64,000 nt of DNA from Woronichinia naegeliana WA131 (GTDB taxonomy: Bacteria; Cyanobacteriota; Cyanobacteriia; Cyanobacteriales; Microcystaceae). Shown piece after piece: positions 47,397 through 54,425 of the stretch (within the stretch, counting starts at the first letter, position 1; each line of letters starts with the position of its first letter). The stretch lies in the NCBI GenBank assembly GCA_025370055.1, contig CP073041.1:434001-498000 (forward strand), read 5' to 3'. Both the position numbers and the translations under genes were made by a program. The notes beneath the pieces are model-generated. The model was given only the letters and a program-made list of their open reading frames with translations, ran no database searches and was not told where the DNA came from.

Positions 47397-47561
47397 CTAC
47401 TGTGTACACACATCTTGATCTAAACCTCAATTTTGCCACCCAGCCCCCTAAAGTTGGCAGGAAATCGGTGTCTTTCGCCGTTCACATTCCCCCAGCATTG
47501 GGGAATTTAGGGACTAGAGAAAGTTAAATAGAAAACCAAAAACTTGTGTGTACGCGACAGC
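47397..47561. mobile_element. 165-bp MITE with 10-bp target duplication
   Basis: The ends CTACTGTGTACACACA and (reverse) CTGTCGCGTACACACA match at 12 of 16 positions, and CTTAAAAAGG is duplicated at 47387-47396 and 47562-47571. The 10-bp duplication suits an IS4-type transposase. Related ends occur at 24203-24266. Confidence 0.75.
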
Positions 47562-47577
47562 TTAAAAAGGGGAGAGA

Positions 47578-47766
47578 ATGGGTCAGCATTTGAGTGTTTT
47601 ATGTCGCTTGGATGAGATGCGGGCTTTGTTTCAAAAGGTTAACAAACAGGTCAAACCTCAGGAAGACAGTGTAAGATTCTATTGGATTTCGCAAGAAGCC
47701 GTTTCTAGGGTACTGGTGATTGGCAGTCCTCCCCCCGAACCGCCTCCAAATGCCTATATTTTCTAA
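47578..47766 (+). pseudogene. cas2: cas2 remnant, C-terminal two-thirds
   Basis: The 62 codons read HLSVLCRLDEMRALFQKVNKQV, then QEDSVRFYWISQ and RVLVIGSPPPEPPP-AYIF. This matches the second half of cyanobacterial Cas2 as I know it (QYSVF-C-L, then EDSVRFY and IGSPPP-PPP). The catalytic Asp and first strands of the ferredoxin fold are missing. The truncation is at about 47580; the nearby MITE inserted just upstream but is not the cause, since the joined flanks also lack cas2 sequence. It lies 234 bp upstream of the first CRISPR repeat, the usual position. No cas1 or effector gene is in the window. Confidence 0.72.
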
Positions 47767-48000
47767 GGTTGGAGCGTGTTTACTAGGGCTGTTCTTCTCT
47801 CTCGTTTCGACGCACCTCGCCTGATCGCTGAAAGCCTTGATCTCTCGTTGAGATGTGTCGAATGCTGACGGTGTAAGGGTTCTGGAACTCACTTTTTTCT
47901 GTTTTGACAGATTTTAGGAGGTAAAATGACAGTACAATTGTCACATACGTCGAATTGGCTATCTCTAAGCTGCTCTGGACAGGACTTCTAAGAAGCGACT
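47767..48000 (+). promoter_or_regulatory. Probable CRISPR leader
   Basis: A 234-bp noncoding stretch between the cas2 remnant and the first repeat. TTGACA at 47904 and TAAAAT at 47922 or TACAAT at 47933 are present, but their spacings (12 and 23 bp) are off, so the promoter is unresolved. The array decays away from this side, which supports leader position here. Confidence 0.5.
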
Positions 48001-48259
48001 CCCTACCGATTGGGTTAAATCGGATTAGTTGGAAACAGTGTAATAGCCCAATATACCTGTTCGTGAACAAAGCGACCCCTACCGATTGGGTTAAATCGGA
48101 TTAGTTGGAAACATCATACAATTTCCCTCCTTATCTTGGTACGCCACCATTCCCTACCGATTGGGTTAAATCGGATTAGTTGGAAACAGAAGTAGCAGAA
48201 AGTTACGAACCTGCTCGAGGATTCCCTACCGATTGGGTTAAATCGGATTAGTTGGAAAC

Positions 48260-48372
48260 GCAAGGGGACGGGGTGACTTGGGGACGGGGCGATCAGTGAT
48301 CAATTATTATTTTCGATCGCTTAACACCCTTTTTAAAATCTCCCAGTCTCCCCCTCTCCCAGTCTCAAAAAT
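48260..48372. repeat. Foldback unit 1 in spacer position (113 bp)
   Basis: Begins GCAAGGGGACGGGGTGACTT, ends CTCCCAGTCTCAAAAAT. The G-rich head and the C-rich tail (CTCCCAGTCTCCCCCTCTCC) can pair into a long imperfect hairpin. It is flanked exactly by repeats 4 and 5. Confidence 0.8.
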
Positions 48373-48486
48373 CCTTACCGATAGGTTTAAATCGGATTAG
48401 TTGGAAACTCGACATTAAATACGACATCTGAGGGTTCAACCTGAACTATTCCTTACCGATAGGTTTAAATCGGATTAGTTGGAAAC

Positions 48487-48599
48487 GCAAGGGGACGGGG
48501 TGACTTGGGGACGGGGCGAATGGCGATTAATTATTTTTTGCGATCGCTTAACACCCTTTTTAAAATCTCCCAGTCTCCCCCTCTCCCAGTCTCCAAAAT
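48487..48599. repeat. Foldback unit 2 in spacer position (113 bp)
   Basis: Almost identical to unit 1 and the same length, but it keeps GGCGATTAATTATTTTTTGC in the middle where unit 1 has a diverged, ATCAGTGATCAATTATTATT version. It is flanked exactly by repeats 6 and 7. Confidence 0.8.
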
Positions 48600-48716
48600 C
48601 CCTACCGATTGGGTTAAATCGGATTAGTTGGAAACTCGCTGTCAATCTCAATTTTTTGAATGTCGTTTAATTGACAGTAACCCTACCGATCGCCTTAAAT
48701 CGGATTAGTTGGAAAC

Positions 48717-48837
48717 GTAAGGGGACGGGGTGACTTGGTGACAGGGCGAATGGCGATTAATTATTTTTTGTGATCCCTTAAAACCCTTTTAAAAATCTCC
48801 CAGTCTCCTCTTCCTCCCTCTCCTCTTCTCCAAAAAG
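48717..48837. repeat. Foldback unit 3 in spacer position (121 bp)
   Basis: A diverged copy (GTAAGGGGACGGGGTGACTTGG, tail CCTCTTCCTCCCTCTCCTCTTCTCC) between repeat 8 and a degenerate repeat starting at 48838. Confidence 0.75.
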
Positions 48838-48985
48838 CCCTACCGATCGCGTTTCAATTAACTTCTTGGCGCACGCCATGCGCCCCTACCCAAATAATCG
48901 GAGATCGCATTTATCGGATTAATTGGAAACCGTTAATTTTTGGGTGTATCCAAATAATCGGTGATCGCGTTTATCGGATTAAATT
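48838..48985 (+). repeat. Degenerate CRISPR repeats at the trailing end of the array
   Basis: CCCTACCGATCGCGTTTCAATTAA at 48838, a copy ending TTATCGGATTAATTGGAAAC at 48930, and CGGTGATCGCGTTTATCGGATTAA at 48959-48982. A small palindrome GGCGCA-CGCCA-TGCGCC (48868-48884) lies between them and recurs beside the IS4 element at 50 kb. Confidence 0.6.
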
Positions 48986-48999
48986 AAAATAAATTGTAG

Positions 49000-49026
49000 G
49001 GACATAACAGTGTTATGTCCTTTTTT
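49000..49026 (+). terminator. Rho-independent terminator hairpin, copy 1
   Basis: GGACATAAC and GTTATGTCC form a perfect 9-bp stem with loop AGT, followed by TTTTTT. A second copy is at 51552-51578. It may end the CRISPR transcript. Confidence 0.8.
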
Positions 49027-49069
49027 ATTAATAGAAAATAAGCGAAAATTAAAAATCACAAAAAAGACG

Positions 49070-49110
49070 TTGACATCCTCATTCAACAGTGTCATTATAC
49101 AAAGTATAAT
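49070..49110 (+). promoter_or_regulatory. mazEF promoter with overlapping palindromic operator
   Basis: TTGACA (49070-49075) and CATTAT (49093-49098) are 17 bp apart. The palindrome ATTATAC-AAA-GTATAAT (49094-49110) overlaps the -10 and ends 16 bp before the mazE start. A site like this is expected for repression by MazE or the MazEF complex. Confidence 0.7.
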
Positions 49111-49126
49111 TTGGCAAGCGATCGCA

Positions 49127-49378
49127 ATGGATATTCAACTCAAAAAATGGGGCAATAGCTTGGGCTTACGCATCCCCCATCAACTGACTAAAAATTTTGG
49201 CTGGGATGAAAACTCTACCCTGGAAATAGAAGAAATGCAAGATGCTCTAATCATCCGTAAAAAAACAAACTCTGTGACCCTAGAACAACTTCTCGCCAGT
49301 ATTCCTCCCGATTTTACCTATCCTGATGACGTACAAAACTTCACCCATAGTGCGGCGATCGGACAGGAAATTTTGTAA
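49127..49378 (+). CDS. mazE: MazE-type antitoxin (AbrB/SpoVT fold)
   Basis: This 83-residue protein starts MDIQLKKWGNSLGLRIPHQL, the typical MazE/AbrB swapped-hairpin DNA-binding domain, followed by LEIEEMQDALIIRKK and an acidic toxin-binding tail. ATG 49127 is preferred; the longer frame to 49010 begins inside the terminator. It is 14 bp upstream of mazF and probably represses its own promoter. Confidence 0.9.
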   Translation: MDIQLKKWGNSLGLRIPHQLTKNFGWDENSTLEIEEMQDALIIRKKTNSVTLEQLLASIPPDFTYPDDVQNFTHSAAIGQEIL

Positions 49379-49392
49379 GCGTAGAAAAATAG

Positions 49393-49743
49393 ATGCAACC
49401 CCAACGCGGCGAAATTATCCGCATAAACCTCAACCCAACCCAAGGACGAGAACAAACAGGAGAAGCTCGCCCCTGCCTTGTGCTTAGTCGTACCCAATTT
49501 AATCAAACAAGAGGAGGAATTGTCATTGTTTCCCCAATTACCCACACCCTAAAACCGGAGATAAAGACCCTAATTCCCATTCCTGAAGGCTTTAAAATTA
49601 GTGGCTCCGTCATTGCCGAACAAATTCGTACCCTCGACTTAAATCAACGGTGGTGGATAAGTACAGGAGAAAATTTACCTCAATCTTTTGTTGATCAAGT
49701 TGTCGCTACTCTTCAAATTATCATCGGTCAAAACTCTGATTAA
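49393..49743 (+). CDS. mazF: MazF-type mRNA interferase toxin
   Basis: This 116-residue toxin has the MazF/PemK pattern: RGEIIRINLNPTQGREQTGEARPCLVLS near the N-terminus, GGIVIVSPITHT, then SVIAEQIRTLDLNQRW and a C-terminal helix. It cleaves single-stranded mRNA. The gene is intact and sits between two blocks of degenerate CRISPR repeats. Confidence 0.92.
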   Translation: MQPQRGEIIRINLNPTQGREQTGEARPCLVLSRTQFNQTRGGIVIVSPITHTLKPEIKTLIPIPEGFKISGSVIAEQIRTLDLNQRWWISTGENLPQSFVDQVVATLQIIIGQNSD

Positions 49744-49749
49744 TTCTAC

Positions 49750-50009
49750 CTGTAAATAATCAGATTAGTGGGAAACGTAGGGGCAAATGGCGATCGCTCT
49801 TGTTCACAAAAAGACTTTACTGCGATCGCGTTTATCGGATTAATTGGAAACGTAAGGGGACGGGGTGACTTGATGACAGGGCGAATGGCGATTAATTATT
49901 TTTTGCGATCGCTTAATACCCTTTTTAAAATCTCCCAGTCTCCTCTTCCTCCCCCTCTCCTCTTCTCCAAAAATCCCTACCGATCGCGTTTATCGGATTA
50001 ATTGGAAAT
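49750..50009 (+). repeat. Second block of degenerate CRISPR repeats with foldback unit 4
   Basis: Partial repeats end at 49776 (ATCAGATTAGTGGGAAAC) and 49851 (TTATCGGATTAATTGGAAAC). Foldback unit 4 occupies 49852-49974 (123 bp), and another degenerate repeat beginning CCCTACCGATCGCGTTTATC follows at 49975-50009. Again the unit exactly fills the gap between two repeats. Confidence 0.7.
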
Positions 50010-50038
50010 AATTAACCTCTGGGCGCACGCCATCATCC

Positions 50039-51477
50039 GTGTCAACTTAAAGGAATGGGTTCCCAAATTTGTTGATTGAGAGCGGCCTTTTCTCGATGTC
50101 GCTTTCTCTCAGCTTTGACCAAACCAAATAACTTAGCACGTTCAGCCAGATAGGTTACTGTATCAGGCTTTTCTCCTCTAGCAATAGCCTTCGCTACATA
50201 GTATAGACTCCGAAACACCATCTCTACTGAGATTTTTTCTTTCGGTTGATTTAGAGCAATCGCCACTTCCCCTACCAATTGATTTAAGACCGTATAGAAA
50301 ATCAAAGTGCAAATAATCTGGATTTGGACACCATTCTTATTCCCTACCCATAAATAGGCTAGTCCTAAAAGTCTTTTCGTTAATAAAAAGGCTTCTTCGA
50401 TTGTCCATCGTCTTCGATATAAATCACAGACCTCTTCGGCGGACAGTTGTTCGGGAGACAACACATTTGTTAAATACTGATACCAGATTGTTCCCCATAA
50501 TACTGAGACTAATCTCACCGGATGCTTGCAAGGATTAGAACGGTAATTTCCCATAATGATAATCTCATCTCTGTAATGACTACCTTGAGACAATACTTGT
50601 TTGGTTTTGTAAGATGTACCCGCTCTAAATCTGGTTAGAAAAAACTTTTTAGCTTCTGTTAACAAATCAAACCACACAAAGCTAAAAAATCCCATATCTA
50701 CAAGAATTAAACCATTTTCTGGTAATTTAGCTGCCAATTCTTCACACCATATTTTATCATTTGATTTATCATTTTCTGTGTACCATAAAGTAACGGGTCT
50801 TTGGGTAAAGGCTTCCACTACCATCATTATTTTACCCCCCAATTTACTCTTTTCTTCTTTACTTATTTTCATATTTTTCCTTATCTGCTCTAGCGTTGAG
50901 CCATCTGCTATCCACACTGCACTAAACTTTTCTCTTATTTTTTCCCATTTTTCTCCTACTTGGAGCTTCTTCCCTTTTTCGGCTGCTTTTTCTAACACTC
51001 CTTTTAGTAATATTGCAAATATTTCGGCTGGCACATTCATCATTCTTTTTGATACTGCCTGTTTGCTTACTTTTAATGATGCTACCCATAGCAATCCCTC
51101 TTCCTCTAACAGTCTTACCGCTTCACTTATACCCGCTATTTGACGATACACTATACTTAACACTAATGCCACCATTACTGGTAAATTTAATACCCTATCT
51201 CTCATCATTTTCTCATGAGTTCCCTGTAAATATTTTAATGGTGTAAACATTGTGGGTTCTAGTAATTCAAACAACTCTTTTGTTATTTCAGGGATTTCTA
51301 CCCCTGGCTGATTTGTCTTACGACGTAAGTCTGGGTTTCCTTTTCTCCGAGGATGTTGTCTTGCCATTTGTTTTTTGCTCACTTTTTTATATACTAACCT
51401 TTTTTTCAGCCTACTCTTACTTCCGCCTGCTTTTAGGCTAATCTTTTGTGAGTAGGCATTTTGGCTTAAGTTGACAC
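50039..51477 (-). mobile_element. IS4-family insertion sequence, 1439 bp, no clear target duplication
   Basis: The ends GTGTCAACTTAA (50039-50050) and TTAAGTTGACAC (51466-51477) are perfect inverted repeats. The flanks share only CACGCCAT motifs at slightly different distances, not an adjacent duplication, which suggests rearrangement after insertion. Confidence 0.85.
50042..51382 (-). CDS. IS4-family transposase
   Basis: This 446-residue DDE transposase is intact. It shows SAVWIADGSTLEQIR (first Asp), ILVDMGFFSFVWFD (second Asp), the RAGTSYK beta-strand region and YRRRWTIEEAFLLTKRLLGLAYLW (Glu of the YREK-like motif). The TGA stop lies inside the left inverted repeat. It is probably active as far as the coding sequence shows. 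Confidence 0.9.
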   Translation of the reverse strand: MSKKQMARQHPRRKGNPDLRRKTNQPGVEIPEITKELFELLEPTMFTPLKYLQGTHEKMMRDRVLNLPVMVALVLSIVYRQIAGISEAVRLLEEEGLLWVASLKVSKQAVSKRMMNVPAEIFAILLKGVLEKAAEKGKKLQVGEKWEKIREKFSAVWIADGSTLEQIRKNMKISKEEKSKLGGKIMMVVEAFTQRPVTLWYTENDKSNDKIWCEELAAKLPENGLILVDMGFFSFVWFDLLTEAKKFFLTRFRAGTSYKTKQVLSQGSHYRDEIIIMGNYRSNPCKHPVRLVSVLWGTIWYQYLTNVLSPEQLSAEEVCDLYRRRWTIEEAFLLTKRLLGLAYLWVGNKNGVQIQIICTLIFYTVLNQLVGEVAIALNQPKEKISVEMVFRSLYYVAKAIARGEKPDTVTYLAERAKLFGLVKAERKRHREKAALNQQIWEPIPLS

Positions 51478-51551
51478 CAATGGCACGCCATGCGCCCCTA
51501 CCAAAATAATTGGCGATCGCGTTTATCGGATTAAATTAAAATAATTTGTAG

Positions 51552-51578
51552 GGACATAATTGTATTATGTCCTTTTTT
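51552..51578 (+). terminator. Rho-independent terminator hairpin, copy 2
   Basis: GGACATAAT and ATTATGTCC form a 9-bp stem with loop TGT, then TTTTTT. Relative to copy 1 the closing pair changed from C-G to T-A, a compensatory change. The surrounding about 90 bp (a degenerate CRISPR repeat upstream; TATTAATAGAAAATAAGCGAA downstream) is shared. Confidence 0.8.
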
Positions 51579-51695
51579 ATTAATAGAAAATAAGCGAAAA
51601 ATAAAGGGTTTAACCGTATTTCCCTAGCATAATCACCTAACACATCAGCAACCAAGCTTAGTAACTTGTCCTCACGAACAGACCGATGGAGTGAC

Positions 51696-52901
51696 CTAAA
51701 CTTTGGCAAAATTGGCTGGATCTTGATCCCGTCGATGTTTTAAGAGAATCGGAGCACCTGGCTCATTGCCGACCAAAGCGGCGGTAAATTCCAGGGATTC
51801 TCTCAATCGTTTTGCTGCATAAATCGACATATCCCTAGGGACACAAATGCGATCGCGTAAATAACGAAGGGCGGAATCAGAGCCAGGGGGCGGTAAACAA
51901 ACTTCTCCAGTGATCAAATGGGTTAAAGCACAGCGCAACGCTTCCTCAAAAAGGCTATCTTCGGCAGGGTTAACGCGAATCAGATTCCGACGGTGTTTAA
52001 TCACTCGTTGCAAAGCTTCCTGACGGGAATTTTCAGGTTCGGGATAGGTGACATCAGGTAGTCCAAACCAAGGGCCATTATCCACTTTGCTTTGATTAAT
52101 TAAACGCTGGGGGTTTTCATTGTCGTAACAGCCACCCATTTGAGGCGGTAAATCATGGACATGGGTAGAAAAATCACTCTGAGTGCCGCGATAGGTCGGA
52201 CGGCTTTCCATTGCGTCAAACCAGGCCGATAGACGGGGATTTTCTTCCCGTAAAGAATAGCCTTTATAGTAAAAAAGACTAGCATTCATCCGTTCGACGT
52301 AGGGAGTGAAGATCACATCAACGGTGCTGAACTCTGATAAAAAGTAGGGGCCGGGGGTGGCGGCTAAGGCCGCTTCTACTTGAGCCACGACACTGGTAAA
52401 TTTTTCCTGATGGAATTGATCATCGCGGGGCGATCGCCGAGGATAACAAAGCCAAGAATACCAGGCGCGAAATAATAGCCGCTCTAGTCGTCGTAGAGGA
52501 ATCACGGTCGCGTCTTCCATACTCCAAACCAAGGGCTGGAATTCTCGTTCTAGAGCCAATAAAATATCATCGCTTTCGGTAATAATTCGTCCATCTAATT
52601 CAAGGGCTGGTAGCATTCCAGACGGGACTTTTCGCTGATACCAACTCTCCTTTTCGCCGTAACAAAACATGGTTACTTTGGCGATTCGGTAAGGAATTTG
52701 TTTTTCTTCTAACCAGAGCCAGACTTTTTGGCAATAGGGACACCAGGCATGGTGATCTCGATAGAGTATAACCCGCACGTCTGCTTCCGCATGACCAAAT
52801 AAACGTAACTGGGCTTGGGCATTGGTGAGTCCATTAATGCGATCAACGGGCCGGTCGGCGAGAGCTTCTAGTTCAGTCCAACTGAGAGGAGAGGTTGTCA
52901 T
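51696..52901 (-). CDS. Glutathione S-transferase family protein (long cyanobacterial form)
   Basis: This 401-residue protein has an N-terminal thioredoxin-fold GST domain starting near residue 42, with a CPYC motif (Cys54, Cys57), then [23 protein letters not shown], the glutathione-binding P-A-L and E-S-D segments. A helical GST C-terminal domain (about 130-250) and an extra about 130-residue C-terminal region unlike standard GSTs follow. The CxxC active site suggests glutaredoxin- or omega-class-like thiol chemistry. The actual substrate is unknown. Confidence 0.85.
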   Translation of the reverse strand: MTTSPLSWTELEALADRPVDRINGLTNAQAQLRLFGHAEADVRVILYRDHHAWCPYCQKVWLWLEEKQIPYRIAKVTMFCYGEKESWYQRKVPSGMLPALELDGRIITESDDILLALEREFQPLVWSMEDATVIPLRRLERLLFRAWYSWLCYPRRSPRDDQFHQEKFTSVVAQVEAALAATPGPYFLSEFSTVDVIFTPYVERMNASLFYYKGYSLREENPRLSAWFDAMESRPTYRGTQSDFSTHVHDLPPQMGGCYDNENPQRLINQSKVDNGPWFGLPDVTYPEPENSRQEALQRVIKHRRNLIRVNPAEDSLFEEALRCALTHLITGEVCLPPPGSDSALRYLRDRICVPRDMSIYAAKRLRESLEFTAALVGNEPGAPILLKHRRDQDPANFAKV

Positions 52902-53066
52902 ACGTTAAAAAATAACAGAACCAAGGCAGTAACTTTTATCTTAATCTCTCTCTCAATATTATTCGCAAAGCAGTCCCAAACGCTTTTGGCAATAGGATAG
53001 AGGATGTTGTAGTTCACCCAGTCAGGGTTACACTTGCAAAGTAAGACCTGAGATATTTGTCTATGG

Positions 53067-53390
53067 TTTTTCTAACTATTCTCGAACCCATTTTACAAAT
53101 AAGTAGCTGGTTGCAATTAAATATAAAACGTGGGATGGGCATCCTGCCCGTTCACAGGCTAGAAGCCTGTTCCACCATCTAACAATTAATTAAGCCCACT
53201 TACTTACTCATCAGCGAGCGATCGCGTCAAGACAGTTTTGCTCGACTCAGGGAAACATCAAAGCGATTAGAAAGATCAAAAAGATTAAGAGACGATCCAC
53301 CCATTTATTAATGCGATCGCTCCCTATACAAAAGAAAAGCGATCACCCCTTAACTATTAAAACGCTAAGGAATGAAACCAATGGTTAAGC
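53067..53390 (+). pseudogene. Duplicated, broken 3' end of a patatin gene
   Basis: TTCTCGAACCCATTTTACAAA at 53079 and GAGCGATCGCGTCAAGACAG through GACGATCCACCCATTTATTAATGCG at 53216-53314 match the end and downstream region of the patatin gene at 59.80-59.99 kb. A segment of about 118 bp with a three-arm palindrome (53130-53175) is inserted between the two blocks, and several substitutions are present. Only the last about 45 codons of the gene are represented. Confidence 0.7.
53130..53175. repeat. Small three-arm palindromic repeat
   Basis: GTGG (53130-53133) pairs with CCAC (53172-53175). Between them lie two hairpins, GGGCA/TGCCC (53137-53149) and ACAGGC/GCCTGT (53054-numbering: 53154-53170). 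It lies in the segment inserted into the patatin tail copy. Confidence 0.65.
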
Positions 53391-53496
53391 TAATCTGACA
53401 GGATAGGCGATCGCCCTGCTAAGGAGGGTCAAAACTCAAATTTTGGTGTATTATAGCTTTATCTTGCAGATAACCAACTAGATAGAGAACAAGACC

Positions 53497-53712
53497 ATGA
53501 CAAACAGGAAACAAGTCACTGCACGAAAATCATCACTTGATCGTCAAAAGTCTTTAGCCTTTAAGGGTTTTCTACAAAAGACACTCATGGAAAAGGTGCG
53601 TTGTGGTTACGGCAAGTGTTCTTATAGTGGTTGTTATTGCCAACAATATCAAGGTAATGCCAGCACTTGTCAAAATTCGGGCTGTGGGCATAGTTATGCT
53701 GACCATTGGTAA
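53497..53712 (+). CDS. Small Cys-rich protein, possible zinc binder
   Basis: This 71-residue protein has a basic N-terminal 30 residues, then seven cysteines in the second half: CGYGKCSYSGCYC, STCQNSGCGHSYADHW. The spacing (C-x4-C-x4-C-x1-C ... C-x4-C-x1-H-x4-H) suggests a zinc-binding or Cys/His knuckle domain. It precedes the Uma2 gene in the same orientation. Function and family are unknown. Confidence 0.55.
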   Translation: MTNRKQVTARKSSLDRQKSLAFKGFLQKTLMEKVRCGYGKCSYSGCYCQQYQGNASTCQNSGCGHSYADHW

Positions 53713-53762
53713 TTGCGATGCCGTGTTATTTTAACTTCATCAAGTTTTAATGTTCTATTACG

Positions 53763-54341
53763 ATGATCCTTACGACCCAAGATATTCCGATAACTACGCT
53801 TGATCGTTTTTTGCAGCAGCCAGAAACGAAACCTGCTAATGAATTTATTGATGGTTATATTTATCAGAAACCTATGCCCCAGGGTCAACATTCACGACTG
53901 CAGTTGAGGCTCTGTAATGCGGTAAATATTGTGGCGGAAGAGGCTCAGATTGCGTTGGCTTTTCCCGAATTACGCTGTACTTTTGGAAGTCGCTCAATTG
54001 TGCCGGATGTGGCGGTGTTTCGATGGGAGAGATTACCAATTAATGTAGAAGGTGAAATTGAGAACGTATTTCTGATCTGTCCAGATTGGGTGATTGAAAT
54101 TTTGTCGCCTGACCAAGCACCGATGCGGGTGATCAGTAATATTTTGCATTGTCTCAAGCAGGGGACAGAAATAGGATGGTTGCTATTTCCGAAGGAGCGA
54201 TCGCTATTATTGTTTCAGCGCGATCGCCAACCGATAGAGATAACGATTAACAGTAGTGGTGATGAAATTTTGCTTGTACCTGAGTTTTTAGAAAGTCAGC
54301 TTAAGTTAACCGCAAATCAGATTTTTAATTGGCTAAGTTAA
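53763..54341 (+). CDS. Uma2 family (DUF820) putative endonuclease
   Basis: This 192-residue protein belongs to the PD-(D/E)XK-like Uma2 family, greatly expanded in cyanobacteria. Characteristic pieces are NEFIDGYIYQKPMP, HSRLQLRLCNAV, RSIVPDVAVFRWERLP and PDWVIEILSPDQ. The D...E-x-K-type core is recognisable (VPDVAVF, VIEILSP), although the usual Lys after the Glu is not obvious. The biological role of the family is unknown. Confidence 0.85.
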   Translation: MILTTQDIPITTLDRFLQQPETKPANEFIDGYIYQKPMPQGQHSRLQLRLCNAVNIVAEEAQIALAFPELRCTFGSRSIVPDVAVFRWERLPINVEGEIENVFLICPDWVIEILSPDQAPMRVISNILHCLKQGTEIGWLLFPKERSLLLFQRDRQPIEITINSSGDEILLVPEFLESQLKLTANQIFNWLS

Positions 54342-54425
54342 CAAATCTCAATAATCACTAAGTCAATTTCTCACTCACATCTAATTTCAGTGTTATAATC
54401 TCTCAAACCGATCCCCCGTTTGTTT

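Larger units (their letters stand above)
48001..48716 (+). CRISPR. CRISPR array, eight 36-bp repeats, five normal spacers and two 113-bp units
   Basis: Repeats start at 48001, 48077, 48152, 48224, 48373, 48451, 48600 and 48681. The consensus begins CCCTACCGATTGGGTTAAAT and ends GGATTAGTTGGAAAC, with hairpin CCGATT/AATCGG (6 bp, 6-nt loop). Spacers between repeats are 40, 39, 36, 113, 42, 113 and 45 bp. Repeats 1-4 and 7 are identical; 5 and 6 share four differences; 8 has a changed loop but keeps CCGAT/ATCGG. The 3' end GTTGGAAAC would be the crRNA 5' handle if transcribed rightward. No cas effector genes are near, only the cas2 remnant. Confidence 0.85.

Noticed and set aside
47904-47938. 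CRISPR leader promoter from TTGACA with TAAAAT or TACAAT
   Set aside because: Spacings of 12 and 23 bp are too far from 17; not listed as a defined promoter.
48001-51500. Type V-K CRISPR-associated transposon
   Set aside because: An orphan CRISPR array near transposases and a tRNA in a cyanobacterium suggested it, but no tnsB, tnsC, tniQ or cas12k is present and the transposases are IS4, IS630 and ISAs1 types.
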